Of a stretch of DNA of 64,000 nucleotides, positions 47,456-59,700 are shown in pieces. Position 1 is the stretch's first letter. Each line of letters starts with the position of its first letter. Origin of the DNA: Scatophagus argus. Its lineage: Eukaryota; Chordata; Actinopteri; Scatophagidae. The notes under the pieces are model-generated. The model saw only the letters and a list, made by a program, of their open reading frames with translations. It ran no database searches and was not told the DNA's origin. The stretch is taken from assembly GCF_020382885.2 (NCBI RefSeq), contig NC_058499.1, positions 20,879,872 to 20,943,871 on the forward strand. Direction: 5' to 3'. Made by a program: the position numbers and the translations under genes.

Positions 47456-47845
47456 GGCCAACAACATAGGGAATAATTTTTTAATTGGACAAAAATGTAA
47501 TTAAAAATAATTATAACAATTTTTATAAAATTTGGTTATTAATGATTTTTAGTTTTTTTCAATTCAGGGTAACATTCCAGATATTTCTTTCCACATGCAG
47601 TACGCGATATGCCCAATAAATTGCAATTGTTGATTGACACATTGATTGACTGCTAACAATGTCTGAGTTCACTGATAATTATGATATTGTATCAGAATAT
47701 CAGAATATGATGTAGAGTTAAACATAGTCTGAGCCACACCGTCTGTAGTTTTGTTTATATTTTGCTGCACTGTGGGTATGACGTGAATATGGCTAAAACA
47801 GAAATTTCAACAGATAGCATGTACATCAATCAGAGCAGACTCAGA

Positions 47846-50800
47846 TCAGAAGTTGGCCTGGTAGGCCAGTAGATATCCGTCATTGTACATGTAGATCTGC
47901 TTGTTGGTGGGGTTATAGCTCAGACTGGCCACTCCTTTGGCTACCTTCTCCAGTGGTAGTGCTAATGAGTTGTCCTCTTTGCCTGTTGCCGTGTCAAAAG
48001 CGTAGAACACCTCCTCGCGGTATTCGTCCACGTATCGAGTGGCATACAGCACACCGCACACCATGAAAGCATTGCTCACCGCCTTCTTGAACAGTCTCGT
48101 CTCCCACGTCTGCGAGACATTGAGCGTCTCAGCCTCGCTGTCCCAAACTAGCCGGCTCGCCACTAGATTACCATGGTTACCAACAGTGGCATAGAGGGCC
48201 CATATGCCTGTCTCATCTGCCTCCACATCCACATCACTATTGGCACGACAGTCATAGTAGCAATAGGGAAACTTGTTGTTGAAACCCACACCAGAACCTG
48301 GAAGTGTCACCCGTTTAACAGTGTTGCTTTTCAGGTCATAGCGGCAGACATCTGCAGAACGATAGCAATGATAGTACAGCGCTTCACCATATAGAACAGC
48401 ACTGGGACCCTCAATGCTGTCAGTGTGACTGTTGGATGGAGCGAAGGTAAAGTCCCTGTGTCTGGCAGAGGCCATGAAGTCTTCATAGTTTTGGTACACT
48501 CGCAGGGTGTTGCCCCAGATGTGGCTGCTGAGCAGAGGCTGAACCCAGTAGCTATTCTTCTGTCCCTCACTGTCCATCTGGGCCTGTTTGCCCCATGAAC
48601 CAGAGATGTAGCTCTTACCATATGGACTGATCTTTGTCATGACAGGCTTGCTAATGCTGGTGATCAGGCCCTTGAGGCAGTGCCTGCATCGCTCTGGAAA
48701 CAGAGAGACATTCATCACAACGTTTTTCGGGGGATAAAATGTGTTAATATTCCAGTTATATAAGAGCTATGTCGATGGGACTTTATTTATGTATTTATTG
48801 TTATTTTTAGGGAACGAAGATATTGCTGATGATTTTTCCATCATGGATATGTGAAAAGCAATTTTGTCTTTTCTTTTACTTAAACCTTATTTTGCTACCT
48901 GAATAAGTCTGGCGAAACTGAACCTTGATAGGTTAGCTGAAATCAGCGTACTGGTCTATCCATCCATCCATTTTCTATACCGCTTATCCGTCAGGGTCGC
49001 GGGGGAGCTGGAGCCTATCCCAGCTGACTACAGGCGAGAGGCGGGGTACACCCTGGACTGGTCGCCAGTCAATCACAGGGCCAACACACAAAGACAGACA
49101 ACCACACACTCTCACACTCACACCTAGGGGCAATTAAGAGTAGCCAATTAACCTAATGTGCATGTTTTTGGTATTGTGGGAGGAAGTCGGAGTACCCGGA
49201 GAAAACCCATGCAGTCACAGGGAGAACATGCAAACTCCACATAGAAAGGCCCAGACCGGGATTCGAACCTGGAACCCTCTTGCTATGAGGCGACAGTGCT
49301 AACCATGTGCACTGGTTTATTGTTTTTAAATTCATTCATTTTTATTTCCACTTCATGTAATTTCATGTCTGTCTTCCATAAAATGCTGGCCCATAGTTAG
49401 AGAAGCACTCTTTCAAGAAGTGGCAGGTACTTTGACAACATGACGCATCAGTTCAAACAAACTTACATTTACAATCAGCTGTAATCAGCTATGTGACTTT
49501 CTACATTGTAACACCTTACTTGGGGATTTTCAATCCGGCTTTAGAGCTCATTATAGCACAGAGACGCCAATGGTCAAAGTTACAAATGACCTTCTGCTTG
49601 CATCAGACGAGGAACTTATCTTTGTCCTTGTACTGTTAGACATTAGTGCTGCATTTGACACTTCACATTGACCATTCTGTCTTATTACACTGATTGGAAC
49701 ACCTAATTGGCATCAAAGGAACTGCACTGAGCTGGTTTCAGTCCTATTTATCAGATTGATCTTAATTTGTTCATGTTATTGATACATTGTCCACACTCAC
49801 AAAAGTTAGTCACAGAGTTCCCCAAGGTTAGGGTAACTGAAGTTATTGTTCTGGGCTATAAACACCTTAAAAAACAAATTATCCAATGATATAGCAATGC
49901 CAGATGGTTTAGCCTTGACTTCAAGCTGCAATGTAAGGAATGTAGGAGTTATTTTTGATCAGGTCATGTCCTTTAACTCACACATAACACACATTTCAAA
50001 GAGTGCATTCTTTCACCTTTGCAATATTGCAAAAAATTAGTCACATTCTGAGTCAGAAAGATGCAGAAAAAATACTCCATCCATTTATTACTTCCAGGTT
50101 GAATTATTGTAACTCCTTTTTATCAGGTTGCCCCAATAAGTCTCTAAAGACTGTCCAGCTAATCCAGAATGCTGCTGCACGATTACTCACAAGAACCAGC
50201 ATTAGAGATCATATTTTTCCTGTACTGGTTTCTGTACAGTGACTACCTGTAAAATTCAGAATAGAGTTTAAAATTCTTCTCCTCACATATAAAGCCCTGA
50301 ACGGCCAGACACTATCATATCTTAAAGAGTTGATGGTACTCTATTATCCCACCAGACCTGTACATTCCCAAGATGCAGGGTTACTTGTGGTTCCTAGAGT
50401 CTTGAAAAGCAGATTGGGAACCAGAGCTTTTAGTTATCAAGCTCCTCTACTGTGGAACCATCTTCTGGTTTTGGTCCGGGAGGTGGACACCCTTTCTACG
50501 TTTAAGAGTAGACTTAAAACTTTCCCTTACAACAATGTTTATAGTTAGGGCTGGCTTAGGCCGGCCCCTAGTTATGCTGCTATAGACTTAGACTGCTGAA
50601 GGATCTCCCACAACACACTGAGCTCTCTTTTCCTCTCCCTCTCCTTCTGCACACATTTATGTCCCATTAATGCATGTTACTAACTCAACTTCTTCCCTGG
50701 AGTCCTTGTGTTTTCTCGTCTCGCAGGTTCCTGTGGATCGTGGTTGGACTTCCTACTGGGGTCCTGCTTGAAACCTACTGAGATTACTACTGTTTAGTCA

Positions 50801-52564
50801 TAATCTATTTTAATTCTATTACTACTCTGTACAGCTACTACCATTATTATTGTTACGACTATTGTTATCATAATCACCATAGTACCTTCTGATAGCTTCG
50901 TCACTATCGTTATCTTCAGTTCTGGTACTTCTGGTATTATTGCTGTTGCTATGCATCTCTGTTTGTGTGCTCCTCCTCTCATGCCCGACCCCCCTCTCCC
51001 TCTTGGCCTGCTCTAATTGGAAAGTGAGATACTTTTGTTGTGAATTGACGCTATATAAATAAACTGAATTGAAACTGAATTGTACTGTATGGAGGAAATT
51101 GAGGGGATAGATTTTTAAAGATTGTTTCCTTCATATACCCAGTTAGTGGTTCAGCAATATTGTAACTGTTCATTTGTTTAACTGGCAAATAAGGCCACAT
51201 TGTGAGTGTCTTTCCTCCTGTAATGCACATTGTCACATGTTCACAAGCCACATACTTTATTGCTGGACGTAATCCACCAGGTCTCTGAGTTCTCCTGCTT
51301 CTTCACAGTTACTGAATGAGTGAGTACTCTGCTACACATTCTGTTATACATGCACACCATACTCACTTCTGAAGTCTTTTGGGATTGACCTGCAGGACTC
51401 TGCGCTGTTTCTCAGGTAACGCAGTCTCTCTTTGACCGTCTTCACATTAATGATGTCTGCCATTTGCATGTTGTCTACGTCTGTGCGCAGTTTACCCACC
51501 TAATATACATACACACACACACACACACACATTTAATTTCTATGCAGACAAGTTAGGTCCTTACTCTTCTATCTTGGTCTGTCTTATGCTCTTCACGTCA
51601 CAATCTACAGGCCATAGAGTTTGGTAAACTTTTACTTCTTATTAGACATTTAGCAATACTTTATGATTCATTTTAGAGACTTGACCACTTATTCTTCTGT
51701 ACCTCTTTGGACAGTTTCAGTGTTTGGGCATTGTTTTGCTGGCTGTGGACAGCACCAACGTCTGCCTCCAGCTGACTCAGCTCCTGGCCCAGCAGGCGCA
51801 GAGACAAGGCTGTGTACAGACTCTGGTTGTGCAGGTACTGGTAAGGCTCCAGTCGGGCTGTCACGTTCTCAACCAGAGCCTGGAACTGAGGAAGACGCTG
51901 GCTGGACAACATCACCTGCAAAAAGAGAATCATGTCAAGTGTCTCTTCTTCAAATTCATATATTTTGAAATTTCTTCCTTTCTCCATTTTTAATAAGTTC
52001 TGTACCTGCATACAGTCACAAGACATGCAAGTCCTGAAGAGTCTGAAGTACTGACAGTAATCACACTCATTTTTAAATCGATGAAACCAATCAAAATGTT
52101 ACAAGTAACAACTATGCAAATGCTTGCATAGTATGGGTCAGTAGCACTGGATGCAGACTGAAGTAAGACCCACACTCATCACTGTAAAATGATGCTGGTG
52201 CATTTCAGTTCTCACCTGTTCCTGCAGGTTGTTCAAAGATTCTCCACAGGACTGAACCTGCTGCAGCACGTCCTCATACTTCACAGCAGGGAACGACCAC
52301 AAGCTGGAGTTCACTGCACACACACAAGAGCCATTCTTCTTCTGGCCTGACACACGCTCAGCCTGGCTGTCACCCTGCAATCACACATGTCAAAACACTG
52401 ATGTTGTATACAGGAGATTTAGAAGGATTGTAAAAAATAAAAGAGACTGCAACAGAAACAAGAAACTGAACTCAGTCTAATGTCTTCAAGAGCTACATCT
52501 TTCACTTTTATCCTAATTTGTAATTACTCACTGATGACAGCAGCAGTAGGAGCAGCAGCAGCAT
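47846..52564 (-). CDS. Gene C: olfactomedin-4-like secreted glycoprotein
   Basis: Five exons on the minus strand: 52,564-52,532, 52,374-52,216, 51,915-51,703, 51,499-51,367 and 48,693-47,846. Exon lengths equal those of A and B, the introns are GT-AG, and the product is 461 codons plus TGA. The domain order is as in gene A; the exon 5 boundary gives [10 protein letters not shown] and the protein ends YQANF. Intron 4 is 2.7 kb, against 0.8 kb in B, because it gained a SINE (about 48,960-49,303) and a 5'-truncated L2-like LINE (about 49,490-51,078). Both leave splice sites intact. It is head-to-head with gene E. Confidence 0.92.
48960..49303 (-). mobile_element. 5'-truncated SINE in intron 4 of gene C
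   Basis: The SINE body is complete from the CATC tail to box B, but box A and the first bases are missing: it stops at GTGCTAACCA. The imperfect duplication GTACTGGTCTAT / GCACTGGTTTAT flanks it. Intron 4 of gene B shows the uninterrupted sequence TCAGTGCACTGGTTTATTG at about 40,841-40,859, the empty site. Confidence 0.85.
49490..51078 (+). mobile_element. 5'-truncated L2-like LINE in intron 4 of gene C
   Basis: Reverse-transcriptase pieces appear in order: [17 protein letters not shown], [12 protein letters not shown] (motif A), [13 protein letters not shown], then [20 protein letters not shown] with [13 protein letters not shown], and [14 protein letters not shown] with [11 protein letters not shown]. 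The 3' end is CTATATAAATAAACTGAATTG, typical of fish L2 tails. Frames are broken. Gene B has the empty site: CAATCAGTTGTACTATATGG at about 41,020-41,039. Confidence 0.8.
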
Positions 52565-55500
52565 GTTCAGAGCTTGTCAAACAAACAGTGGACTGAAGAT
52601 GACAGAATCTGTTAGGACTGAAATCACCACTCCTCCTCTTCTCCTTACTTTAATAAAATCAGTCAAAATAAACATACATTTTGCTGACTTGCGTCTCATC
52701 ACCTGTGAGTCACTACAGAGACTTAAAACCACTGACGGATGTGAAACTCTTAATAATGTCAGCCTAAGAAGTTTCACAGCATTTGTGGAAGACCCCTGAG
52801 TTCAATTTCCTCTTTACAATATCCTCCTTAGTTCAATATCCTCCTCCTGTCTTCAACAATTTTTTCATGAAAAACTGAGAAATCTGGCAGCACAATTTAC
52901 TTTCACTGGAGGCAAAAATATTTTTTTTAAATTATCAATGTGATGTGTTTGCAACGGTCACAGGCACATGCACATGCAGCAACTGGTAGCTTCTTGAAAT
53001 TTACATTTATTCCATTCAGTTCAATTTTATTTAATTCAATTCAATTCAATTCAATTTTTTTTTTTAAAGTGCCAATTCATAACAGAGTTATCCCAAGACA
53101 CTTTACAGGTGTGTAAACAACACATTCAAAAAAAGAAGAGAATCAAGGCAAAACCCCACACAGAGTAAGCATATGGCGACAGTGGCGAGGAAAAACTTCC
53201 TTTTAACAGGCAGAAACCTCGAGCAGAACCAGACTCAGTGTAAACGGCCTTCTGCTGCCAGGGGGGAGAGGAGAGACACAGAGATGGAGAGAGACAGGAG
53301 AGGGGGGAGAGGAGAGACAGGGAGGATAGAGAGAATAGTGCAGAGAAGGAGCAGCAGGATCCAGGCAGGGCCATGGAGAGGGTTCTGGATCCAGCAGCAC
53401 TATCAGTGCAATAGGCAGGGCCGTAGAGGGCTCAGGATCCAGCAGCGGTACCAGGCCTCAGGAGGGCAGGATGGGAGATTCCGGATCCAGCAACATGCTC
53501 TACAAGTTCTGAGAAAAGATGGAGCACAAGAGCTCTGGGGGAGAGGGTACAGAGGGTACACCTGTACCGGTGATGGGACATGATGAATGAGTCCCCTTGC
53601 TCTGAAAGCTCAGTGTGTAAGGATCTCCCCCATCAATCTAAACCTATATCAGCATAACTAGGCGTTGAACTGAACAGTCCTAACTATAGGCTTTGTCAAA
53701 ACGGATGATGTAAAGTCTACTCTTAAACACAGGGTGGAGAGGGTGTCTGCCACTCGATCTGAGGCTGGTAATTGGTTCCACAGAAGAGGAGCTTGATAAT
53801 TGAAGGCCCTGGCTCCATATCTACATTTGGAAATTCGTGGTATTACCAGTAAGCCTGAATCTAAGGAACACAGCACCCTAGAGGGCTGATATGGTTCAAC
53901 GAGATCAGCTTTGTAGGTTAGGAGGAGGATCTTAAATTCTACTCTAAATTTTACTAGAAGCCAATGCAGAGAGGCCAACACAGGAGAAATGTGGTCACGC
54001 CTCTTTGTCTTAGTCAGAACACCAGCTGCCAAGTTCTGAATGAGCTGCAGACTTCTGAGGGACTTTTTAGAGTGTATGTATTACCTAATAGGAAAAATAT
54101 ATTGATTCGGAGTGAATTAGGACAATCACTGCCCACAGCACTTTGGAGGAAGAGAAGATCCAGGAGTGAGCCATGCTGGCTCAATTTGGCCCGAGTTTGT
54201 TCCTCATTAATGTCAGGAAAATAAAATGGATGAAATGGCCAAGGAACTGAAAATCAGAGACTGTTGTACCCACATCTTTACAGTGACTTCTCCCACCACA
54301 ACATATCAGATAAAGCCTTTACACTCAATGGGTGAAACCAACAGAGTACAGGACTCTTCCAGGATGAGGGGATGTAGACTGTGTCTACACCATTGATACT
54401 TGGTTCTGAAATGCTGACCACATTATCCTGACCATCATGCCAATGCTATTTACATTCACCCAGATGCAATTTCAAAACAATGCACAGAATTATTTCCTAT
54501 ATATGTGTATAAATAACTTCATATTGTTCTATTTTTATATTAAATTGTACTCTTTTCTACATCTGTGTATCATAAAGGAACCTACAAATTTTGATTTGCT
54601 CACTTGTTTATTAGTTATTACCAGATCAGGAGTAGGACCCAAAAGCAAACAACCAGGCAGATAAAGACAGTAAATGTGATTAGATGTAGCTGAGGATCCT
54701 CAGAAATGGGGTAGGTGCAAAAGCAGACGTGACAGAGATCAGTTAGAAAAGTATTTATTCATTTTACAATGAAATTACGAGGAGCAGGTATTTGCCTGAC
54801 CGCTTGCTTACAAGCCTCTGTATCTCTGAGCAGTGTAGAACCCCAGTCATGTCAGGAGCCATGACGACCACACCGCCTTCTGTGGCCTCCACCAAATCTT
54901 GTGAACAAGGCCAGGCGTGTTCGATTGAAGGGGGACTGCCTGATGTTATTGGAAGGTTGGTAGGTGTGCTGATGGTACTGATGTGCCACAGATGCAAGCT
55001 GTAGCACTACATGTTAGATACTAGCACGCCAACATGCTGATTGGAAGATGGCAGAATGGATGTTTACTGGCAGAGATGAAGACAGGAGGCCAACTGGCTC
55101 GATGCTGTTAGAATGGAGGCTGGTTGAAAGTCAGACTGGAGATGAGCTAACAGGTGGACACTAGCATGCTGAAAGCTAACTGGCTGGGAAACTGGCCGGA
55201 GGCTAGCCAGCTGACGAACTGCTTGGCTGTAACAGGGAAAAGCTGAGAGATTCCAGTGAAACACTGGAGGGTATAATGGTGGGCCCAGGAGGAGCACGAG
55301 AAGAACAGACTTAGATAGGCAGAGAGAGAGATAGAAATAGTCTTATCATTGTACAAAAAATAAACAACAGCTACATCTGAACAAGTGCTAGACATTAAAT
55401 CTATAAGGGACGAAGAAAAGACAGATCACATGCAATTCAAAGATGACAGGAAAGAACTGCCATCAAATAACTTCCAACCTGCAAGAAGACATCTCTGTGG

Positions 55501-56663
55501 GCTGTAATCAAATCATTCTTCCAGATGGTAGAGAGGAGGCCACAAAATGTTGGCTCCACACTGAGAAGAACATCTCTGAGGAAAAGCCTCCCTGGTACTC
55601 AACAGTTTAACAGATAAACGTCTGCCGGGCTCATGTCTTCAGCCAGATTACCATGTTGAATGGGGTCAGAGCAGGTGAACCCATGTGCACTGAATGAACA
55701 TTCACTTTAAATTTTGCAGTCTATTTGAGTGTAGAATTTCCTCAGTGGATATTTTGTGTGCACAGTGCAGAGTCGTCACTTTCTGTTCCTAAATCCTGTA
55801 ACTAAAACTTCAGTGGAGAATCCGCAGGTTAATTTATTAGTCACTGGTTCCCTTACACATTTAGATTTCCTTCCCATCATCTGGTAATATCAATGTGACC
55901 TGAGTGTCTGCTGTTTTTGAATGAGCAGCATTAGCAGTATCAGTCATTACTTTTCAAATAGAAAGTAATAAATATTTTTAATTCCTGTTTTGAGTGCTAT
56001 CATCGTCATTATATTACATACAGCATTTTCTTACCTTATGTGTTTTATACTCTATCCACTATGACTTCACATCACTATAAATTAAAAACACTGAGATTAT
56101 TCCACAAATACACAAAAAAGCTGTGTAAAATTTAGGATGGTTTGTTCTCCATAATTGTGTTATCATCAAATATGCTTTATTTTGACTGAAAGAGACTAAA
56201 GAAGAAATGATTAAATAAATACAATCAGGGACTGCACATTAGCACAATTTTGAGATATGTATTCTTAAGTATATATTGAATTTACATTCATGATACTACA
56301 GACTTCTACTCCACTACAGCCCAAATGTCGTACTTTGTACTTCTCTGGTAAGTCTAACTATGAATGTACAAAGTTGATAAATGATTATTATGTGTTATTC
56401 TCACTAAATATGCATATTGATACTTCTTTCATTACTCACAGAATAAATAAATAAATTCACTCATCACCATATTCAGTAATCTCAAAAGCCTCAGCCAACA
56501 TGGGATGAATATATAACATGTTATTTCAGTATAATCTTGTCAGTATCATTTTTTTTAAATCATAAAAAAAACCAAAAAACTGAAGTGCTGCATTCTCAAC
56601 CGCAAGGAGGAAGTGATTACAGTCTGAAGGTTAATGAAACACGACACACACACTCCAAACACA
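52565..56663. other. Inter-gene region of unit 3
   Basis: No exon was seen. The conserved upstream block of gene C is at about 52,619-52,692. An L2-like LINE and unassigned sequence fill about 53,005-54,835. Then 54,840-55,910 is homologous to unit 2 (42,905-44,050). From 55,930 to 56,640 there is AT-rich sequence with nothing recognisable. Confidence 0.6.
53005..54060 (-). mobile_element. Decayed L2-like LINE, minus strand
   Basis: The minus-strand translation at 54,032-53,658 includes [40 protein letters not shown] and VADTLSTL, the C-terminal reverse-transcriptase region of an L2-like LINE. It is related to but distinct from the copy in gene C. The 3' end carries an ATTGA-type pentamer repeat (53,035-53,058) next to an A/T run. 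A G-rich untranslated part with GGGGAGAGGAGAGA words lies between. Unit 2 lacks it at the homologous point (about 42,909), so it inserted after the unit duplication. Confidence 0.7.
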
Positions 56664-56763
56664 GAAGTTAGTGGGTGTGTTAACAAATTACAAGTAGCAG
56701 CCACAGTTCATATTCAGACTGTGTTCAGAGTTTGTTTCATTTAGCTCTACTCTGTGATCCACC
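56664..56763 (+). promoter_or_regulatory. Conserved proximal promoter / 5' UTR of gene E
   Basis: It nearly matches the 100 bases before gene D (AGTGGGTGTGTT, ACTGTGTTCAGAGTTTGT, CATTTAGCTCTACT, GATCCACC-ATG). No TATA box was seen. Confidence 0.55.
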
Positions 56764-59700
56764 ATGAAGATGCATGTGCTCGTTCCTTTGTGTGTTCTGT
56801 TCACCCTCACCCAACAGGTAAGAAAACACTAAGATTCAAGAGTCTTTTTTGTCATGATGCGAGCATAACGAAATTTTGTAAAATTCTGGCCGTAAAGGCA
56901 CATGTATAAATAGCACAAAAAAAAAAAAAAGAATTAAATGAACACTTAAGAAAAATATAAAAAAATATATAAAACACAAAGTAAATAAAGTGCACTTCAT
57001 GCCGGTCATTAGTGTTGTTTATACCAACTTTCATCTACTTAATTTTTAGCACAAAATGATCAAAGACTGCCCATTTTAAATGCTACAGAATAATTTTTTA
57101 CATGACCCATTTGATATTCTTGATTTCAGGTACCTTCACGTGATAGGTGTGCATGTGAGTTGACTAACACAGAGAAGGCTTTCCCTCATGACAAACTCAG
57201 CACAGCGGAGGACAACGCCTCAAAATGCAACAGTAACATCACACCACAAAAGGTATCTCATTTTCTAAGACTATGAAGAAGGCAACTTCCTCTAACAGCT
57301 GTAAAACTACAATAATAATAATAATAATAATATTAACTTTAATGAAATGAATAACAATAGAATAAGAGAGAAACCAAACTCCTGTATGTAAACACTGATA
57401 CTGAAGGAGTCCTGAGTCATGTGCAAACACTGGAACACAGGGTCTACCTGCTCTCTCTGCAGACTCTGGAGCTGGAAAGTCTGCTGTTGGGTTTGGAGAA
57501 ACGTCTGCCCCAGCTGCAGGAAGATGTGTCCATGCTGGAGAAGGAAGATGATGGAGACCTCTATGGAGTCATCAGCCTGCAGGTGGTGGAGAACGAACTG
57601 CTGGAGATTAAGCAGCTCATCAGCAGGCTCCGCAGCACCACCCTGGAACACCAGCTTCTGACTAATGACACCACTAACAAAGTGAGTGAAAAGCACCTGC
57701 TGCTAAACACTGACATCATTCAAGAAGGCAGTATGCAATTCTGCTATAAGGGCAGACTGATTTTTGTCATCTATAAAGACATTAAACATGGAAATATTTA
57801 GTAGAATATTATTTAAAAAGGAGCACTCCACACAAGTCCACTGTCTTATAAATTCATGATGACTATTCTTGGCAAGCGATGTAATGTATTTTATTGTTGA
57901 AATAGTGATCACTTTCTCAGTCAGACATTAATGAAAGAAATTTTCTGTTGATAGTGATTCAATACTCTTGTTCCTTTAAAAAGGGAATTCCACTCTAGCA
58001 TTGCAACATTTGCATACTGCAGCAGAACAAGTGACATTTAAATCATTCATCTTCCCTGACAAACCTGGCATCTACCTCTTCTAAAATTCAACTTTGACCA
58101 CCAAGTTTGGTTGGAGATTTAGGTACGTCATATTGATTGCAAATAATGCAGCCTCACTATTAAGCAAATAAGTAGGCTTACAAATGTCTGTGAGCTCACT
58201 TCAAGTCCAAGCACTTTTTCCCCTTCCATTTTCAAACCCAGATCCTTCAGCCCTAACCAAAGACTTTATGCAACAGGGTCACACAGGCTCAAACATCACA
58301 GGGCAAGACTGTTCCAAATCAGGGAAAGTTTAACAAAATAATTTAGAACAGAATATAGATCAAACCAGTTACACACCAATTAAACACACACACACAAAAA
58401 TAAACCATTGGGCAAGGCGGGTGAAACCCGGCTGGGGCTTACCATGCGACAGGGCAACCAAAAGGAGAAAAGGGGGGTGGGGTCCTCAAATGAATCCCCC
58501 GTGACTCTGCAAACACACGCATATAAAATCAAAGGAAAAAGGGAGACCATGAAGAGCGCACCACCACCACAGGAAGCCCACAGCACCTGGCAACAAAAAC
58601 AACAAGAAATAATAAAACAAGCCCAAAACTCCAACAAAACTGGTGTGAACTAAGTAAATATTTACCTAAATAAAGGGAAAGGGAAACAATTTATGCAGGC
58701 CACAAAACAGCCGGTGCCACGCTCGCGCGTATAACACGGAGCGGGCCCACGGCCTCTATTAAAAAAAGCACACAAACCATAACTTTGCGCAAAAACTGTG
58801 CAATTAAAACATTTAGCAAATAAAGTCATACGCACCACACAGTCACGCCAAAAAGAGGGGAGTACAAACAACCGCACCAAAACACACCAGGAAAGAATCA
58901 ACTGGGAACTGAGTGACAGACCCGCAGACAGCAGACAAACGCGGGCTTACCAAAAGGGGCAGGTAAGCACCTCCAGGAAGGGCCTTCCATGAAACGATGC
59001 ATTCCCCACGGCCCCGGCAGCCGGTCACGCTATAACGAACGAAGATCGCGTCGCCAAAACGCCCGTTCTATGCGCACGAGCAACGGAAGACGAGCAGAGC
59101 GCATTGCATGAATGAACAGGACCGTGCACCCGCAACGGTGACACCAAACAGGTAGCCACCGGAAGGAAGTGGAGGAAGAGACAGATGTGTCTGCACATCT
59201 ATGTATATATATACGGTCGCATTGTGCCGCCCCTCAATCAAGGCGCTCGATCCGTGCGTTGGCACAGTACCATGAAGTACCAGGGAAAGAGACGACCTGT
59301 CACAGTATGCTTTGCATATCAAAAATATGCATAACCTTTTTGCAAATCCTTCATATAAAATAACATGTATTTATAAAAAAACATGAAAAGCCATTCAAAA
59401 GTACAAAACACTCCTCTCATGCACCTCCACTTCCTCCCACTGTGCAAATTAAAACCAAAATATCCTTGACACAAAAATTGCCATCCTTTGGAGCCAACCC
59501 CTTTTTATGACACCAATTAAGTCATGAAAACCAAACTTATTAGAAAAATTAATTTGAACATAAATACGATAAGAACTTTCTAAAATGATAGAAAATTCAA
59601 CCCATCCATCCATCCATCCATTTTCTATACCGCTTATCCGTCAGGGTCGCGGGGGAGCTGGAGCCTATCCCAGCTGACTACGGGCGAGAGGCAGGGTACA

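Noticed and set aside
50794..50982. Open frame rich in Ile/Val/Thr downstream of the L2-like LINE
   Set aside because: It derives from the repetitive TTATTATTGTTAC-like 3' region of the LINE.
58380..58653. Open frames of about 80 codons on both strands in the GC-richer insertion
   Set aside because: No motif, and both strands are open by composition; I describe the insertion but do not call a gene.
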